In this document: piece after piece, positions 16,621-24,661 of the stretch
How positions within the stretch are numbered: position 1 is the first letter of the stretch
Layout of the letters: every line of letters begins with the position of its first letter
Origin: Nitrospira defluvii
Lineage (GTDB): Bacteria > Nitrospirota > Nitrospiria > Nitrospirales > Nitrospiraceae
Assembly: GCF_905220995.1 (NCBI RefSeq)
Contig: NZ_CAJNBJ010000016.1
Location: forward strand, 62,001-126,000
Reading direction: 5' to 3'
Length of the DNA: 64,000 nucleotides
Translations under genes and position numbers: made by a program
The notes under the pieces: generated by a model
What the model was told of the DNA's origin: nothing
The model's input: the letters and a program-made list of their open reading frames with translations, nothing else
The model's database searches: none

Positions 16621-17561
16621 GACTCCACCAACGCCTGCACATGCCGCTCCACCGAAGCAGCCAGCGCCGTGAGGTTGTATCCTCCTTCCAACGAGGACAG
16701 CAACCGCCCCCGACAGTGCTGCTTGGCGATGCCGGCCACGATGGCCGTCAGCTCCGCATACCCTTCCTCCGTCAAGCCCATGCTCGCCAGTGGATCGTCC
16801 CGATGGGCGTCGAACCCGGCGGACACAATAACGAATTCCGGTTTGAAGGCATCGGCGGCGGGGACGAGGACTTTCTGAAACACCGCCCGATAGTCATCGT
16901 CACCCTCACCCGCTTCCATCGGCACGTTGATCGTGAAGCCCTCTCCACCCTCGATGCCGGATTCCGTCACGCGACCGGTTCCGGGGTAATGCGGATACTG
17001 GTGCGTACTGAAAAACAACACCGACGGATCACGTTCAAAGCTATGTTGAGTCCCGTTGCCGTGATGCACATCCCAATCAACGATCAGGATCCGCTCCAGA
17101 CCGTGGCGTTTCTGCGCATACTTGGCCGCGATGGCGACGTTATTGAAAAGGCAGAAGCCCATGGCTCGCCCGGCTTCGGCATGGTGCCCCGGCGGTCGCA
17201 CGGCGCAAAAGACATGCTGCACCTCGTCGGCCATTATGGCATCCACCCCGGCCAAGACCCCGCCTGCGGCCAGGTACGCAGCCGTCAGAGACCCTGGGGA
17301 CATCGAGGTATCCGCGTCTAGGGACACCCGTCCGCTGGTCGGAGCCTCCTGCTTCAGACGGGCGACATAACCGGGAGTATGCACCAGCGTCACCCACTCA
17401 TCTTCGGCTTTCCGCGGTTCGATTCTGGTCAGCTTGGCGGCCAACCCGCTCTGTTCCAACCGCTGCATGATCGCACGAAGCCGGTTGGGCGACTCCGGAT
17501 GGCCCGAGCCCATGTCATGTTCGAGATAACGAGGATCGTAAACGAGACCGGTTCTTCCCAT
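16617..17561 (-). CDS. Histone-deacetylase-family amidohydrolase (AcuC/AphA-like)
   Basis: 314 residues from the ATG at 17561 (homology starts at MGRTGLVYD); an in-frame GTG at 17618 would add 19 residues and neither has a clear ribosome site. Zinc-deacetylase motifs are intact: RPPGHHAEAGRAMGFCLFNN, DWDVHHGNGTQ, SAGFDAHRDDP, with the catalytic HH pair and the D-H-D zinc ligands. Bacterial members deacetylate small molecules such as acetylpolyamines or acetylated acetyl-CoA synthetase. First gene of the operon with the pentaheme cytochrome and rhodanese. Confidence 0.9.
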   Translation of the reverse strand: MGRTGLVYDPRYLEHDMGSGHPESPNRLRAIMQRLEQSGLAAKLTRIEPRKAEDEWVTLVHTPGYVARLKQEAPTSGRVSLDADTSMSPGSLTAAYLAAGGVLAGVDAIMADEVQHVFCAVRPPGHHAEAGRAMGFCLFNNVAIAAKYAQKRHGLERILIVDWDVHHGNGTQHSFERDPSVLFFSTHQYPHYPGTGRVTESGIEGGEGFTINVPMEAGEGDDDYRAVFQKVLVPAADAFKPEFVIVSAGFDAHRDDPLASMGLTEEGYAELTAIVAGIAKQHCRGRLLSSLEGGYNLTALAASVERHVQALVES

Positions 17562-17737
17562 GTCAGAAAACGCTCGTGAATGGTGAAACGTGACGCGTGC
17601 CTTGTACCTGGAGGTCACGATCAGCTCAATCTTCTTGCTGGTCGCGAGATACGAAGCCCGAGCTCAGACTATCATGCAGCGAAGAGCGTAGACAACGCGC
17701 AGAGAACGCTGCTATCGTCGCCTCTAGGGAGGAACCG

Positions 17738-18055
17738 ATGCCGAATCCAAGAATTGAACCGCTGAAACGGGTCCTGGCGATGGAGCCGGACGACGATGTC
17801 GCCTGGTTCGGGCTGGGAAAAGCCTACATGGAAGATGCCAACTTCGAGGAAGCTGCGAAGGCCCTACGGCAATGTGTCACAGTCAAACCGACCTACTCCG
17901 CCGCGTATTATGCCCTGGCACAGTCGCTGCTGAAGCTGAACCGGATCGATGAATGCCGTCAGGTATCGGACCAAGGCATCGAGGTCTCCACCAAAAACGG
18001 CGATGCGATGGTCACCAAGAATCTCGAAGCGTTGAAGACGTCACTCCCTGCGTGA
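17738..18055 (+). CDS. Small TPR protein
   Basis: 105 residues. The ATG at 17738 is preceded by AGGGAGGA. Two to three tetratricopeptide helices: DVAWFGLGKAYMEDANFEEAAKALRQCV (about 20-47) and SAAYYALAQSLLKLNRIDECRQVSDQGI (about 54-81). No signal peptide or enzymatic domain, so a cytoplasmic scaffold is likely. It is divergent from the HDAC-like gene and convergent with the following gene. Confidence 0.85.
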   Translation: MPNPRIEPLKRVLAMEPDDDVAWFGLGKAYMEDANFEEAAKALRQCVTVKPTYSAAYYALAQSLLKLNRIDECRQVSDQGIEVSTKNGDAMVTKNLEALKTSLPA

Positions 18056-18091
18056 CCACTTATTGCATCCCACCCATGCCGCAGACTGGCC

Positions 18092-18137
18092 CGTCCGTTC
18101 TTACGCTTCACGTGAGACGCTTCACGAACGACGGACG
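18092..18137. terminator. Inverted repeat between convergent genes
   Basis: CGTCCGTTC (18092-18100) pairs with GAACGACGGACG (18126-18137) with two bases bulged. It lies between convergent genes and could end both transcripts, but there is no T-tract. Confidence 0.35.
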
Positions 18138-18152
18138 TCGTCCACGCGACAC

Positions 18153-18482
18153 TTAGGCCGATGCCGTTCCGGCTTCGTCGTCGTCCCCGGTTGATGCCTC
18201 CGCCTGCCCCTGCTCGGCCAAGGTCGTCGCCACCTCATCCAGCCAGCGTCCCGCGCCATCTAATACTTCGCGCACCAATGGCTCCGGGTGGCCCGTGCGT
18301 TTCATGGTCCACTGACACAGGTATCCCAGCAAATCCTCACGCTCGAAGCGCCGACTCGATTGCGCGGAGAGAAGCGACAACTCCGACAGGCCGGTCCGCA
18401 GAATTTCGCCCACCGTGTCCCGCCCATAAGACGTCGTCGCGGTGACATATTGAATCGCACGACTGATTTCTTGTTCGGTCAT
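18153..18482 (-). CDS. Hypothetical cytoplasmic protein
   Basis: 109 residues, acidic C-terminal tail (TGDDDEAGTASA), mostly helical, no signal peptide, membrane segment or known motif. ATG start at 18482 with GGGGAC upstream. Codon usage matches its neighbours, so it is probably a real resident gene. Divergent from the oligopeptidase gene. No family recognised. Confidence 0.6.
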   Translation of the reverse strand: MTEQEISRAIQYVTATTSYGRDTVGEILRTGLSELSLLSAQSSRRFEREDLLGYLCQWTMKRTGHPEPLVREVLDGAGRWLDEVATTLAEQGQAEASTGDDDEAGTASA

Positions 18483-18633
18483 GTCCCCACCATGGGGCGG
18501 ATTGTAACACCCGAGCCACGGCTGTCAACGGGGCATCGCGACCGAACCGGTCAGTCCTCAAAGAATCTACACGCCCGAACCCGGCGGGGATGGTATGATT
18601 CCATGCATCACTCACTTTGTAGGAGCCTCGACC

Positions 18634-20451
18634 ATGGCCGTTTCGCGTAAGACCGCCCCCTCCCGCATCACACGTCGTGCGACCACCTCCCGTGAGTTTG
18701 CCGACCATTGGGAACTCGCCGACCTCGTCTCCGACCCGGTGAAACAGTTCGACCGCTACCTGAAAGACCTGAGCGCGAAAGTCACGCGATTCGAGTCGGC
18801 TCGCACCGAACTCGCGGCCACGATACCGGAGCAGACGTTTCTCAATCTCTTGACTCTCTCGGAACAGATCGCCCGGGAGTCCGGCCGGCTCAGTGCGTAT
18901 GCGTACCTGTGGTTTTCCGAAGACACCAAACACCTGCAAGCCCGATCCTTTAAGACCAAGGTGGAAGAACAGCTCACGGCCCTCCAGAATCACCTCCTGT
19001 TCTTCGATTTGTGGTGGCAGAGCGTGGACGACAAGAACGCCGAGCGGCTCATGGCGAACAGCGGCGACTTCCGCTACCACCTGGAAACGATTCGACGCTT
19101 CAAACCGCATACGCTGTCTGAACCCGAAGAAAAAATTATCAATATCAAGAACATTACCGGACAGAGCGCGGTGCATCAGCTGTATGACGTCGTCACGAAC
19201 GGGTTTACCTTTACCCTGCGTGTCGGAGGCAAGAAAAAGACGCTGAACCGCGAAGCCCTCTCGGCGTACTTACGAAGTCCGAAGGCATTGGTACGGGAGG
19301 CCGCGTACCGGGAAATGTATCGGGTCTACGAGGCCCAGCAGGACCTGCTCGGGGAAATCTACAAAGCTCTGGTCAACGACTGGAAGGCGGAGAATCTCCA
19401 ACTGCGGCATTATAAGACCCCGTTGGCCTCACGAAACCTCAGCAATGACATTCCCGATGCTGCCGTGGAGGCGTTGCTGGCCGTCTGCATGAAGAATGCG
19501 CCGATCTTCCAGCGATATTTCGGGCTGAAAGCCAAACTGTGCAAGATCCCCACAATGAACCGGTACCATATCTATGCACCGCACCGGGCTGAACAAAAGA
19601 CCTACCGGTACGCGGATGCGGTGAGGATGGTGCTGGATGCTTACTACGGGTTCTCGCCCCGCCTCGCGGAACTGGCACAGCGGGTCTTTGCCGACCGTCA
19701 CATTGATGCCCGCACCAAACCGGGCAAGATGGGCGGAGCCTATTGTTACAGCGTCACCCCCAATCTCACGCCGTATGTCATGTTGAATTTCACCGGCGAG
19801 GCGCGCGACATCGCCACCATGGCCCACGAGTTGGGACATGCCGTCCACGCCATGATGGCCGAGCAGCACACGGTGTTCACCTTCCACTCCACCCTGCCGC
19901 TCGCGGAAACGGCGTCGGTCTTCGGTGAACGGATCCTGTCCGATGCCCTCATGGCCTCCGAAAGCAGCCGGGCGGTGAAGCAGAGTCTGCTGGTCAATCA
20001 ATTGGATGACATCTACGCCACGGTCATGCGGCAGGCCTATTTCGTCGCCTTCGAAAGAACCGCCCACGATATGGTGGCTCAAGGCGCCACCACGACCGAT
20101 CTCGCAGCCACCTACATGACGCTACTACGGCAGCAATTCGGCAAATCGCTGCGGGTCCCGAGGGAGTTCCAGTGGGAATGGCTGACGATTCCACACCTCT
20201 ACGCCAGCCCCTTTTATTGTTATGCCTACAGCTTCGGCAACTTGCTCGTGCTGGCGCTCTATCGCATGTACCAGGAACAAGGGAGTGCGTTCGTTCCGAA
20301 ATATTTGGATCTGCTCGCGGCAGGCGGATCGAAGGCTCCGCAAGCGATCCTTGCCGAAGTCGGAGTCGATATGAACTCCCAAGCCTTCTGGCAATCCGGA
20401 TTCGATGCAATCAAAGGAATGGTCGACCAGCTGGAGCAGACGATGAAATAA
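18634..20451 (+). CDS. pepF: Oligoendopeptidase F (M3 family metallopeptidase)
   Basis: 605 residues from the ATG at 18634, which has TAGGAG upstream. The zinc-peptidase motif HELGHAVH (in MAHELGHAVHAMMAEQH, about residue 396) is intact, with the third ligand glutamate expected in LPLAETASVFGE. GKMGGAYCYSV and YASPFYCYAYSFG are typical of the PepF/M3B branch. It degrades short cytoplasmic peptides. Single-gene transcript by appearance. Confidence 0.93.
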   Translation: MAVSRKTAPSRITRRATTSREFADHWELADLVSDPVKQFDRYLKDLSAKVTRFESARTELAATIPEQTFLNLLTLSEQIARESGRLSAYAYLWFSEDTKHLQARSFKTKVEEQLTALQNHLLFFDLWWQSVDDKNAERLMANSGDFRYHLETIRRFKPHTLSEPEEKIINIKNITGQSAVHQLYDVVTNGFTFTLRVGGKKKTLNREALSAYLRSPKALVREAAYREMYRVYEAQQDLLGEIYKALVNDWKAENLQLRHYKTPLASRNLSNDIPDAAVEALLAVCMKNAPIFQRYFGLKAKLCKIPTMNRYHIYAPHRAEQKTYRYADAVRMVLDAYYGFSPRLAELAQRVFADRHIDARTKPGKMGGAYCYSVTPNLTPYVMLNFTGEARDIATMAHELGHAVHAMMAEQHTVFTFHSTLPLAETASVFGERILSDALMASESSRAVKQSLLVNQLDDIYATVMRQAYFVAFERTAHDMVAQGATTTDLAATYMTLLRQQFGKSLRVPREFQWEWLTIPHLYASPFYCYAYSFGNLLVLALYRMYQEQGSAFVPKYLDLLAAGGSKAPQAILAEVGVDMNSQAFWQSGFDAIKGMVDQLEQTMK

Positions 20452-20515
20452 CCGGCAGGCCGACATCCGCACCTTGCGGCGGTCAGGAAGGACGTCGGAG
20501 TCGAACCCGGAGGAT

Positions 20516-20764
20516 TTAGATGCGTTCGGAGGACTTATCCTTGTCCACCGGATGCCCGAGAATTTCTCGTTCCGCTTCCAACCAGTCACGCAGGTGATAG
20601 CCGTCCAGACATCCTCGCTGTTCATACAACTCATGCGCCCGGGCCGCGATGCGCACCTGAATATCCTGCGCTGGGCCAGGCCCCTGATTCCGCCCGGTCA
20701 CCGCAGGCCCTCTTTGTGGCGTCCGACGAGGGGCGCTCTTCTTCGACGCTGATGATTTCTTCAT
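20516..20764 (-). CDS. DUF2934 small protein
   Basis: 82 residues. ATG at 20764 with GGGAG upstream. A basic N-terminal tail (MKKSSASKKSAPRRTPQRG) precedes the DUF2934 core: IAARAHELYEQRGCLDGYHLRDWLEAEREI. The core is a short helical pair of unknown function. The lysine/arginine tail could contact nucleic acid, by inference only. Last gene of the minus-strand series starting near 23302. Confidence 0.8.
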   Translation of the reverse strand: MKKSSASKKSAPRRTPQRGPAVTGRNQGPGPAQDIQVRIAARAHELYEQRGCLDGYHLRDWLEAEREILGHPVDKDKSSERI

Positions 20765-20941
20765 ACTGACTCCCAAAGATCTGTCACGCCCGCGACAGGA
20801 CACCGCAGACGAACCACATCGACACAATCGCCGCCACGATACCACATTTGTCGCCATGGGGATAATGCGGCAGCGCAGAGGCTCCGCCGGCGCTGGATAC
20901 AGTCGGCACCTCCCCGCACTGGCCACAGTACATCGAGGCCG

Positions 20942-21382
20942 CTAGGAAGGAGACAATGACACGCTGCCGCCTGCGCTGTTGAGCGGAACGACATCTTGGT
21001 CGGGACAGCCGCAGGTCAGCTCCAGCGCCCCCCGCACCACGCCCAGGAGGCGCTGCGAATCGAACGGCTTTGCCAAGAACGTGCAGGGTCCATACAGGCT
21101 GAGTCTGCTGGGCACATTGTGTAATTCCGCAGACAAAAGAATGGTGGGAGTCTGCGGCCACATAAGGCGGCTAAGGATCAGGAACTGTTCCCCGTCGAGG
21201 CGAGGCATCCGGTAGTCTGCGACCACCACATCGAAGCGTCGTTTTTTCATCTCTCCCAAGGCCTCAAACCCATCTGCTGCCTCATGCACGATATACCCGG
21301 CCTGTTCGAGCACCAATGTGACCAACCGACGCACACTCACCTCACCATCCGCAACGAGCACGCGTTTCCCATACCCTTCCAT
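20942..21382 (-). CDS. Stand-alone response regulator receiver protein
   Basis: 146 residues from the ATG at 21382, with AAGGAGG upstream. Receiver domain at about 6-122: KRVLVADGEVSVRRL, phospho-aspartate in VVVADYRMPRLDGE, switch residue in TILLSAE, and lysine in FLAKPFD. The usual acidic pair is reduced to D-G-E (ADGEV). No output domain follows, only a short serine/glycine-rich tail, so it acts through protein contacts. No histidine kinase is nearby. Confidence 0.88.
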   Translation of the reverse strand: MEGYGKRVLVADGEVSVRRLVTLVLEQAGYIVHEAADGFEALGEMKKRRFDVVVADYRMPRLDGEQFLILSRLMWPQTPTILLSAELHNVPSRLSLYGPCTFLAKPFDSQRLLGVVRGALELTCGCPDQDVVPLNSAGGSVSLSPS

Positions 21383-21468
21383 GGCGCCTCCTTCGTCCTG
21401 TTGTCTCTCCTCCGTCGATACCATCGGTCGGTCGCGGCCGGAATGCGCTGACGGATCCTCTGCCTGAG

Positions 21469-21702
21469 TCAGCACCCGCCCTGCTCCCGCATACCTGACA
21501 CCCACACCCCTCGTCGCTGAGGACCAGGCTTCGTGCTGCGACGGAAATGGTCCGGAAGGCACCGCGCCAACCGGATCAGCGCATCCTCCAGATTGCCGCA
21601 ATTCAAACACCGGATGACCGGAACCCAGGTGTGGGTCACACCTTCACTCGGATTGAAGAGCGTCTCGGCCACCATCAGCCCCTGGCATCGACTGCACGAC
21701 AT
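21469..21702 (-). CDS. Small zinc-ribbon protein
   Basis: 77 residues starting MSCSRCQGLMVAE, with a second pair in VIRCLNCGNLED, so two CxxC knuckles are about 28 residues apart, the geometry of a zinc ribbon. Strong AAGGAGGAG ribosome site. The basic C-terminal part is unstructured. A similar CSHCQG/CVRCG layout occurs in the frameshifted gene at 38259-38560, so these belong to one local family of unknown function. Confidence 0.75.
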   Translation of the reverse strand: MSCSRCQGLMVAETLFNPSEGVTHTWVPVIRCLNCGNLEDALIRLARCLPDHFRRSTKPGPQRRGVWVSGMREQGGC

Positions 21703-21736
21703 CGTTCTCCTCCTTCGCTCACGCCGGCATGGTCTG

Positions 21737-22639
21737 CTATCGGCCCACCCCCGTCAGCGGCTCCTCGGCATGCATCGTCGTCCCAAGGCCACCTGTCCCT
21801 CGTCCGTCGTTTGGATTCAGCAGAATCGGCACCTGCAGGTTGTCCGGCACTAACACCATTTTGGCGTTCGGACTGTCGTACAATTTGTATCGCAGATACT
21901 CCGGCGTCAGTGTTTTGGTGATCGTCTCCTGTGCCCTGGCTTGCCCCATTGCGCGAATCTTCGTCCCCTCCGCCTCACCCTCAGACCTGATCCGGACTGC
22001 ATCGCCTTCCCCACGGGCGCGGCGCCTCGCAATCTCCGCATCTTTCTCCGCAATCACCAGCTCAAATTCCTTCTGTTCCTTTTCCTGCTCCTTGGCCTGT
22101 TTCCGTTCCACCGCCTCCAGAACGATCTTGGCCAATTCGATGTCGGCCAGCGCCACACTGTGCACCTCGAGGTGACGCCCCTTGAGCTTTTCCACCACGA
22201 CGGCCTGCACTTTGCTGGCGATCTCCGCACTTTTCTCCGGCACCGAGACCATTGGGTAATTCGACACCACGCTGCGCACGGCCGCCAACAACTCCGGCTT
22301 CACGACTCTGGGATAAAAATCAGGGCCGATTTCCTGTGCCAGAAAATACACTTCGTCGATAATCGGCCGCATGATGATGGCAGTCTTCAACTGAACCAAC
22401 AGATCATCCGAACTCAGAGCATCCACTGTTTCGGTGTAACTCTGCAGACGAACGTCATAGATAAAAATGTCGTTCCACGGGGCACGCCAATAGAAGCCAC
22501 TCTTCAAGGTCTCCGTAGTCAACCCTTCCGTTAAGGGATACCAGCGAAGTCCACGCTGTCCTGGATGCACCGTGTTGCCGCAGCCCTGCCAGGCCGCCAT
22601 CGACGCTATGATCAAGAGGATCCCCATCCATTGCCGCAT
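21737..22639 (-). CDS. SPFH/prohibitin-domain protein
   Basis: 300 residues from the ATG at 22639 (GGAGGGTGTC upstream). N-terminal hydrophobic segment (residues 4-19) ending WQGCGN, so it is either a signal anchor or a weak lipobox. The SPFH/band-7 domain spans about 25-190 (HPGQRGLRWYPLTEGL, YDVRLQSYTETVDALSSDDL). A charged coiled coil follows (about 190-240, ERKQAKEQEKEQKEFELVIAEKDAEIARRRA). Prohibitin-like proteins form membrane rings that organise proteases or transporters. 28 bp downstream of a lipoprotein gene on the same strand. Confidence 0.85.
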   Translation of the reverse strand: MRQWMGILLIIASMAAWQGCGNTVHPGQRGLRWYPLTEGLTTETLKSGFYWRAPWNDIFIYDVRLQSYTETVDALSSDDLLVQLKTAIIMRPIIDEVYFLAQEIGPDFYPRVVKPELLAAVRSVVSNYPMVSVPEKSAEIASKVQAVVVEKLKGRHLEVHSVALADIELAKIVLEAVERKQAKEQEKEQKEFELVIAEKDAEIARRRARGEGDAVRIRSEGEAEGTKIRAMGQARAQETITKTLTPEYLRYKLYDSPNAKMVLVPDNLQVPILLNPNDGRGTGGLGTTMHAEEPLTGVGR

Positions 22640-22667
22640 GACACCCTCCAGACTCCCACCTGACGGG

Positions 22668-23036
22668 TTAGCGGAGTGTTGGCTGTTCCGGCTGGGAGGC
22701 TCGCCCTCCACGTATCAACGACAGGTGTTGTTCGGCTGTGCGTTCATGATCCCGTGCCGCATCCTCATAGGACCGAGCCAGCAAGCGTGTGCCCGAGACC
22801 CAATCCGACTCCTGGCCGAAGAGCCGTTCATACACCAGGGCTCGATGATCCAAATCCCGAGCCATGAGGCGAAGCCTCACCGCCTCCTGGCTGTAGAAGG
22901 CGGCAATCTTGTTCTGGTCCTGAGCACGATCGTAGGCCGTGAGGTCAAGCTCACTCCCTGCATGCGAACAGGCGGGCAACACCGTGATAGCCGCGAGGAC
23001 TATCCATCTTGCAAACCCCTCGTGTGCTCCTCGCAT
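22668..23036 (-). CDS. Lipoprotein, SPFH-associated
   Basis: 122 residues from the ATG at 23036. Signal peptide with lipobox (VLPAC at about 23-27). The mature part is helical and rich in charged residues (AYDRAQDQNKIAAFYSQEA, ARSYEDAARDHERTAEQHL). No known domain. It sits directly before the SPFH gene (28 bp), suggesting a joint role at the membrane. Anchoring in the outer or inner leaflet cannot be told. Confidence 0.75.
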   Translation of the reverse strand: MRGAHEGFARWIVLAAITVLPACSHAGSELDLTAYDRAQDQNKIAAFYSQEAVRLRLMARDLDHRALVYERLFGQESDWVSGTRLLARSYEDAARDHERTAEQHLSLIRGGRASQPEQPTLR

Positions 23037-23047
23037 CGTCACACCCG

Positions 23048-23302
23048 TTAGGCGCGTCCCGACAATGCACGCGGACGATCTCGATTCGGCTGCCACAGCA
23101 GTTCGTAGTCTGCGGGGAGTGCCACCAGCTCGACCTGTTCCCGGTGACGCAGGCGGTTCAAGGCCGCAAACAAGGATTGCCAGGTGTAAATCGGGAGGGC
23201 ATCCGCCAGCGTGAGAAACGTCAGCCGCCGGTGGTGCTGCAACAAGACTAAAATCTGATTATCGACCACGTCCTCATTCGCTGATGTAGACTGAGGCCCC
23301 AT
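23048..23302 (-). CDS. Small winged-helix-like protein
   Basis: 84 residues. ATG at 23302 with GGAGG six bases upstream. The order of predicted helices and a QVELVALPADYELLWQ hairpin at the end fit a small winged-helix fold (NQILVLLQHHRRLTFLTLADALP, WQSLFAALNRLRHREQVELVAL). It could be a DNA-binding regulator of the genes that follow, but no family is recognised. 11 bp upstream of the lipoprotein gene, so probably first in that operon. Confidence 0.6.
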   Translation of the reverse strand: MGPQSTSANEDVVDNQILVLLQHHRRLTFLTLADALPIYTWQSLFAALNRLRHREQVELVALPADYELLWQPNRDRPRALSGRA

Positions 23303-23791
23303 CACACACCTCCATCAAACAGCCCACAGACGATTGTGGGTCTCATGGGTGCTCATCACTCCAAACATGCACTGCAATATGTGGTCCTGAAGTCGGCATC
23401 ATTGTGGAGAAGCCTCCAGCGCACGCTGTCAGGATTCCCGGCGATATCCAGCCACGGATCCCCTGCATTTCGCACGGTTCAGCTGGTGCGAAGTCGCTCG
23501 GAACCGGCAGTACACGAAAGCTCATGCCGCGTGGATCATGGAGCAGCACGAATTTTCCCTTGGCATCTGGCTTGCCGGAACACACCATAGCGATACAGGC
23601 GTTCGAGCGGGGATACTGGCAGCCACGTAGGCACAGTCCAACTCACCGCGGCAGCCGAACCCATTCGCCTGAGAACTACCAACGCGTGAGGTACATTCTG
23701 AACACACTTGCAGTACAATTCCCCCTGAGATACGACAGGCGAACCTCCGTCAGTCCTTCCAGCGGAAACAAGGAATCGATTCGGACTCACC
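23303..23791. other. Intergenic, no supported gene
   Basis: Several short frames exist, including a minus-strand one at 23343-23588, but none has a ribosome site and their translations switch frame mid-sequence, which could indicate decayed coding DNA. The left edge must contain the promoter of the minus-strand operon starting at 23302. Confidence 0.4.
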
Positions 23792-24148
23792 ATGGTTCAG
23801 ATCAAACGTGCATACAGCGAACCGAATCCAAGTGATGGCCTCCGGATTCTTGTAGACCGCGTGTGGCCACGAGGTTGCAAGAAAGAACTGCTGAGGCTTG
23901 ATGCGTGGCGAAAAGATCTGGGCCCGAGCACCGAGCTTCGTAAGTGGTTCGACCATGATCCCCAGAAGTGGTCAGAGTTCTGCGTTCGCTATCGTAAGGA
24001 ATTACAGCAGCCTGAACAGCACCGCGCCATTGAAGATCTGGCCAGATTGGCGCGCAAGCAGACAGTCACGCTAGTCTTCGGCGCGGCAGATACAGCACAC
24101 AATCAGGCGGTGGTCTTGAAGGAATTGATTGAACGGGCAGGAGGATAG
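23792..24148 (+). CDS. DUF488 family protein (YeaO-like)
   Basis: 118 residues, typical DUF488/YeaO length. Diagnostic: RILVDRVWPRGCKKELLRLDAWRKDLGPSTELRKWFDHDP, then WSEFCVRYRKEL and TLVFGAADTAHNQAVVLKELIE. Function in this family is unknown; a conserved polar pocket suggests an enzyme or nucleic-acid modifier. Monocistronic, cytoplasmic. Confidence 0.9.
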   Translation: MVQIKRAYSEPNPSDGLRILVDRVWPRGCKKELLRLDAWRKDLGPSTELRKWFDHDPQKWSEFCVRYRKELQQPEQHRAIEDLARLARKQTVTLVFGAADTAHNQAVVLKELIERAGG

Positions 24149-24248
24149 GTCCTGAATGACGCAACTACGGAGGAGCTGGTACCGAAGCGCGCGGGAGAAA
24201 CATCTGCGCACGCAACCGATAGGGCTACAGCCAACCCCTCTTCGGCAT

Positions 24249-24350
24249 TTAGTTGTTCAAGCCCCAGGTGCTCCAGAGAGCAACCGCTGCAACCGCCAAC
24301 ATCACCCAGGCCAACTCCCGGTCACCGACTTTCTTGATCATCTTCACCAT
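24249..24350 (-). CDS. 33-residue membrane peptide
   Basis: ATG at 24350 preceded by GAAGGAGT with eight bases between. Encodes MVKMIKKVGDRELAWVMLAV followed by 13 more residues ending in NN. Positive residues at the N-terminus and one hydrophobic helix (about 14-29) predict a single-pass inner-membrane peptide. No homologue known to me. The good ribosome site and clean composition argue for a real gene that standard length cut-offs would miss. Confidence 0.6.
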   Translation of the reverse strand: MVKMIKKVGDRELAWVMLAVAAVALWSTWGLNN

Positions 24351-24661
24351 TGTGTGACTCCTTCTTGGCTGGCATCTCACGCTTGCGATACCTCCCTTTT
24401 AGCAAGCCACATGCCATTAGGACTCAGCGAGAATCCGGCGATTTTACGTGTGGTCGGTCATAAAAATGAGCGAATTCGCACGAAGCGCACTGTGCGAATT
24501 GCGAGGAAGCGCGTCAGACAGCTAGGGGGTCGTGCTTCCCGAACTGAGGGCGTGCGAACGATCAACCCGGCAGACTAGTGGCAACAGGGTTCGGAAGGTT
24601 GTCGCACAGCGAGTGGCGTGATGAGGAGTGACGCGAAGCGAACTGAGGAATGGGTGTCGAG
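24351..24661. other. Intergenic with one inverted repeat
   Basis: Contains GCGAATTCGCAC (24470-24481) facing GTGCGAATTGC (24492-24502), an 11-bp stem with one bulged base and a 10-base loop, possibly an operator or terminator for gltD, which ends nearby on the minus strand. Nothing coding is supported. Confidence 0.4.

Noticed and set aside
23343..23588. 81-codon minus-strand frame
   Set aside because: No ribosome site, and plausible peptide content jumps frame upstream; at best a decayed gene.
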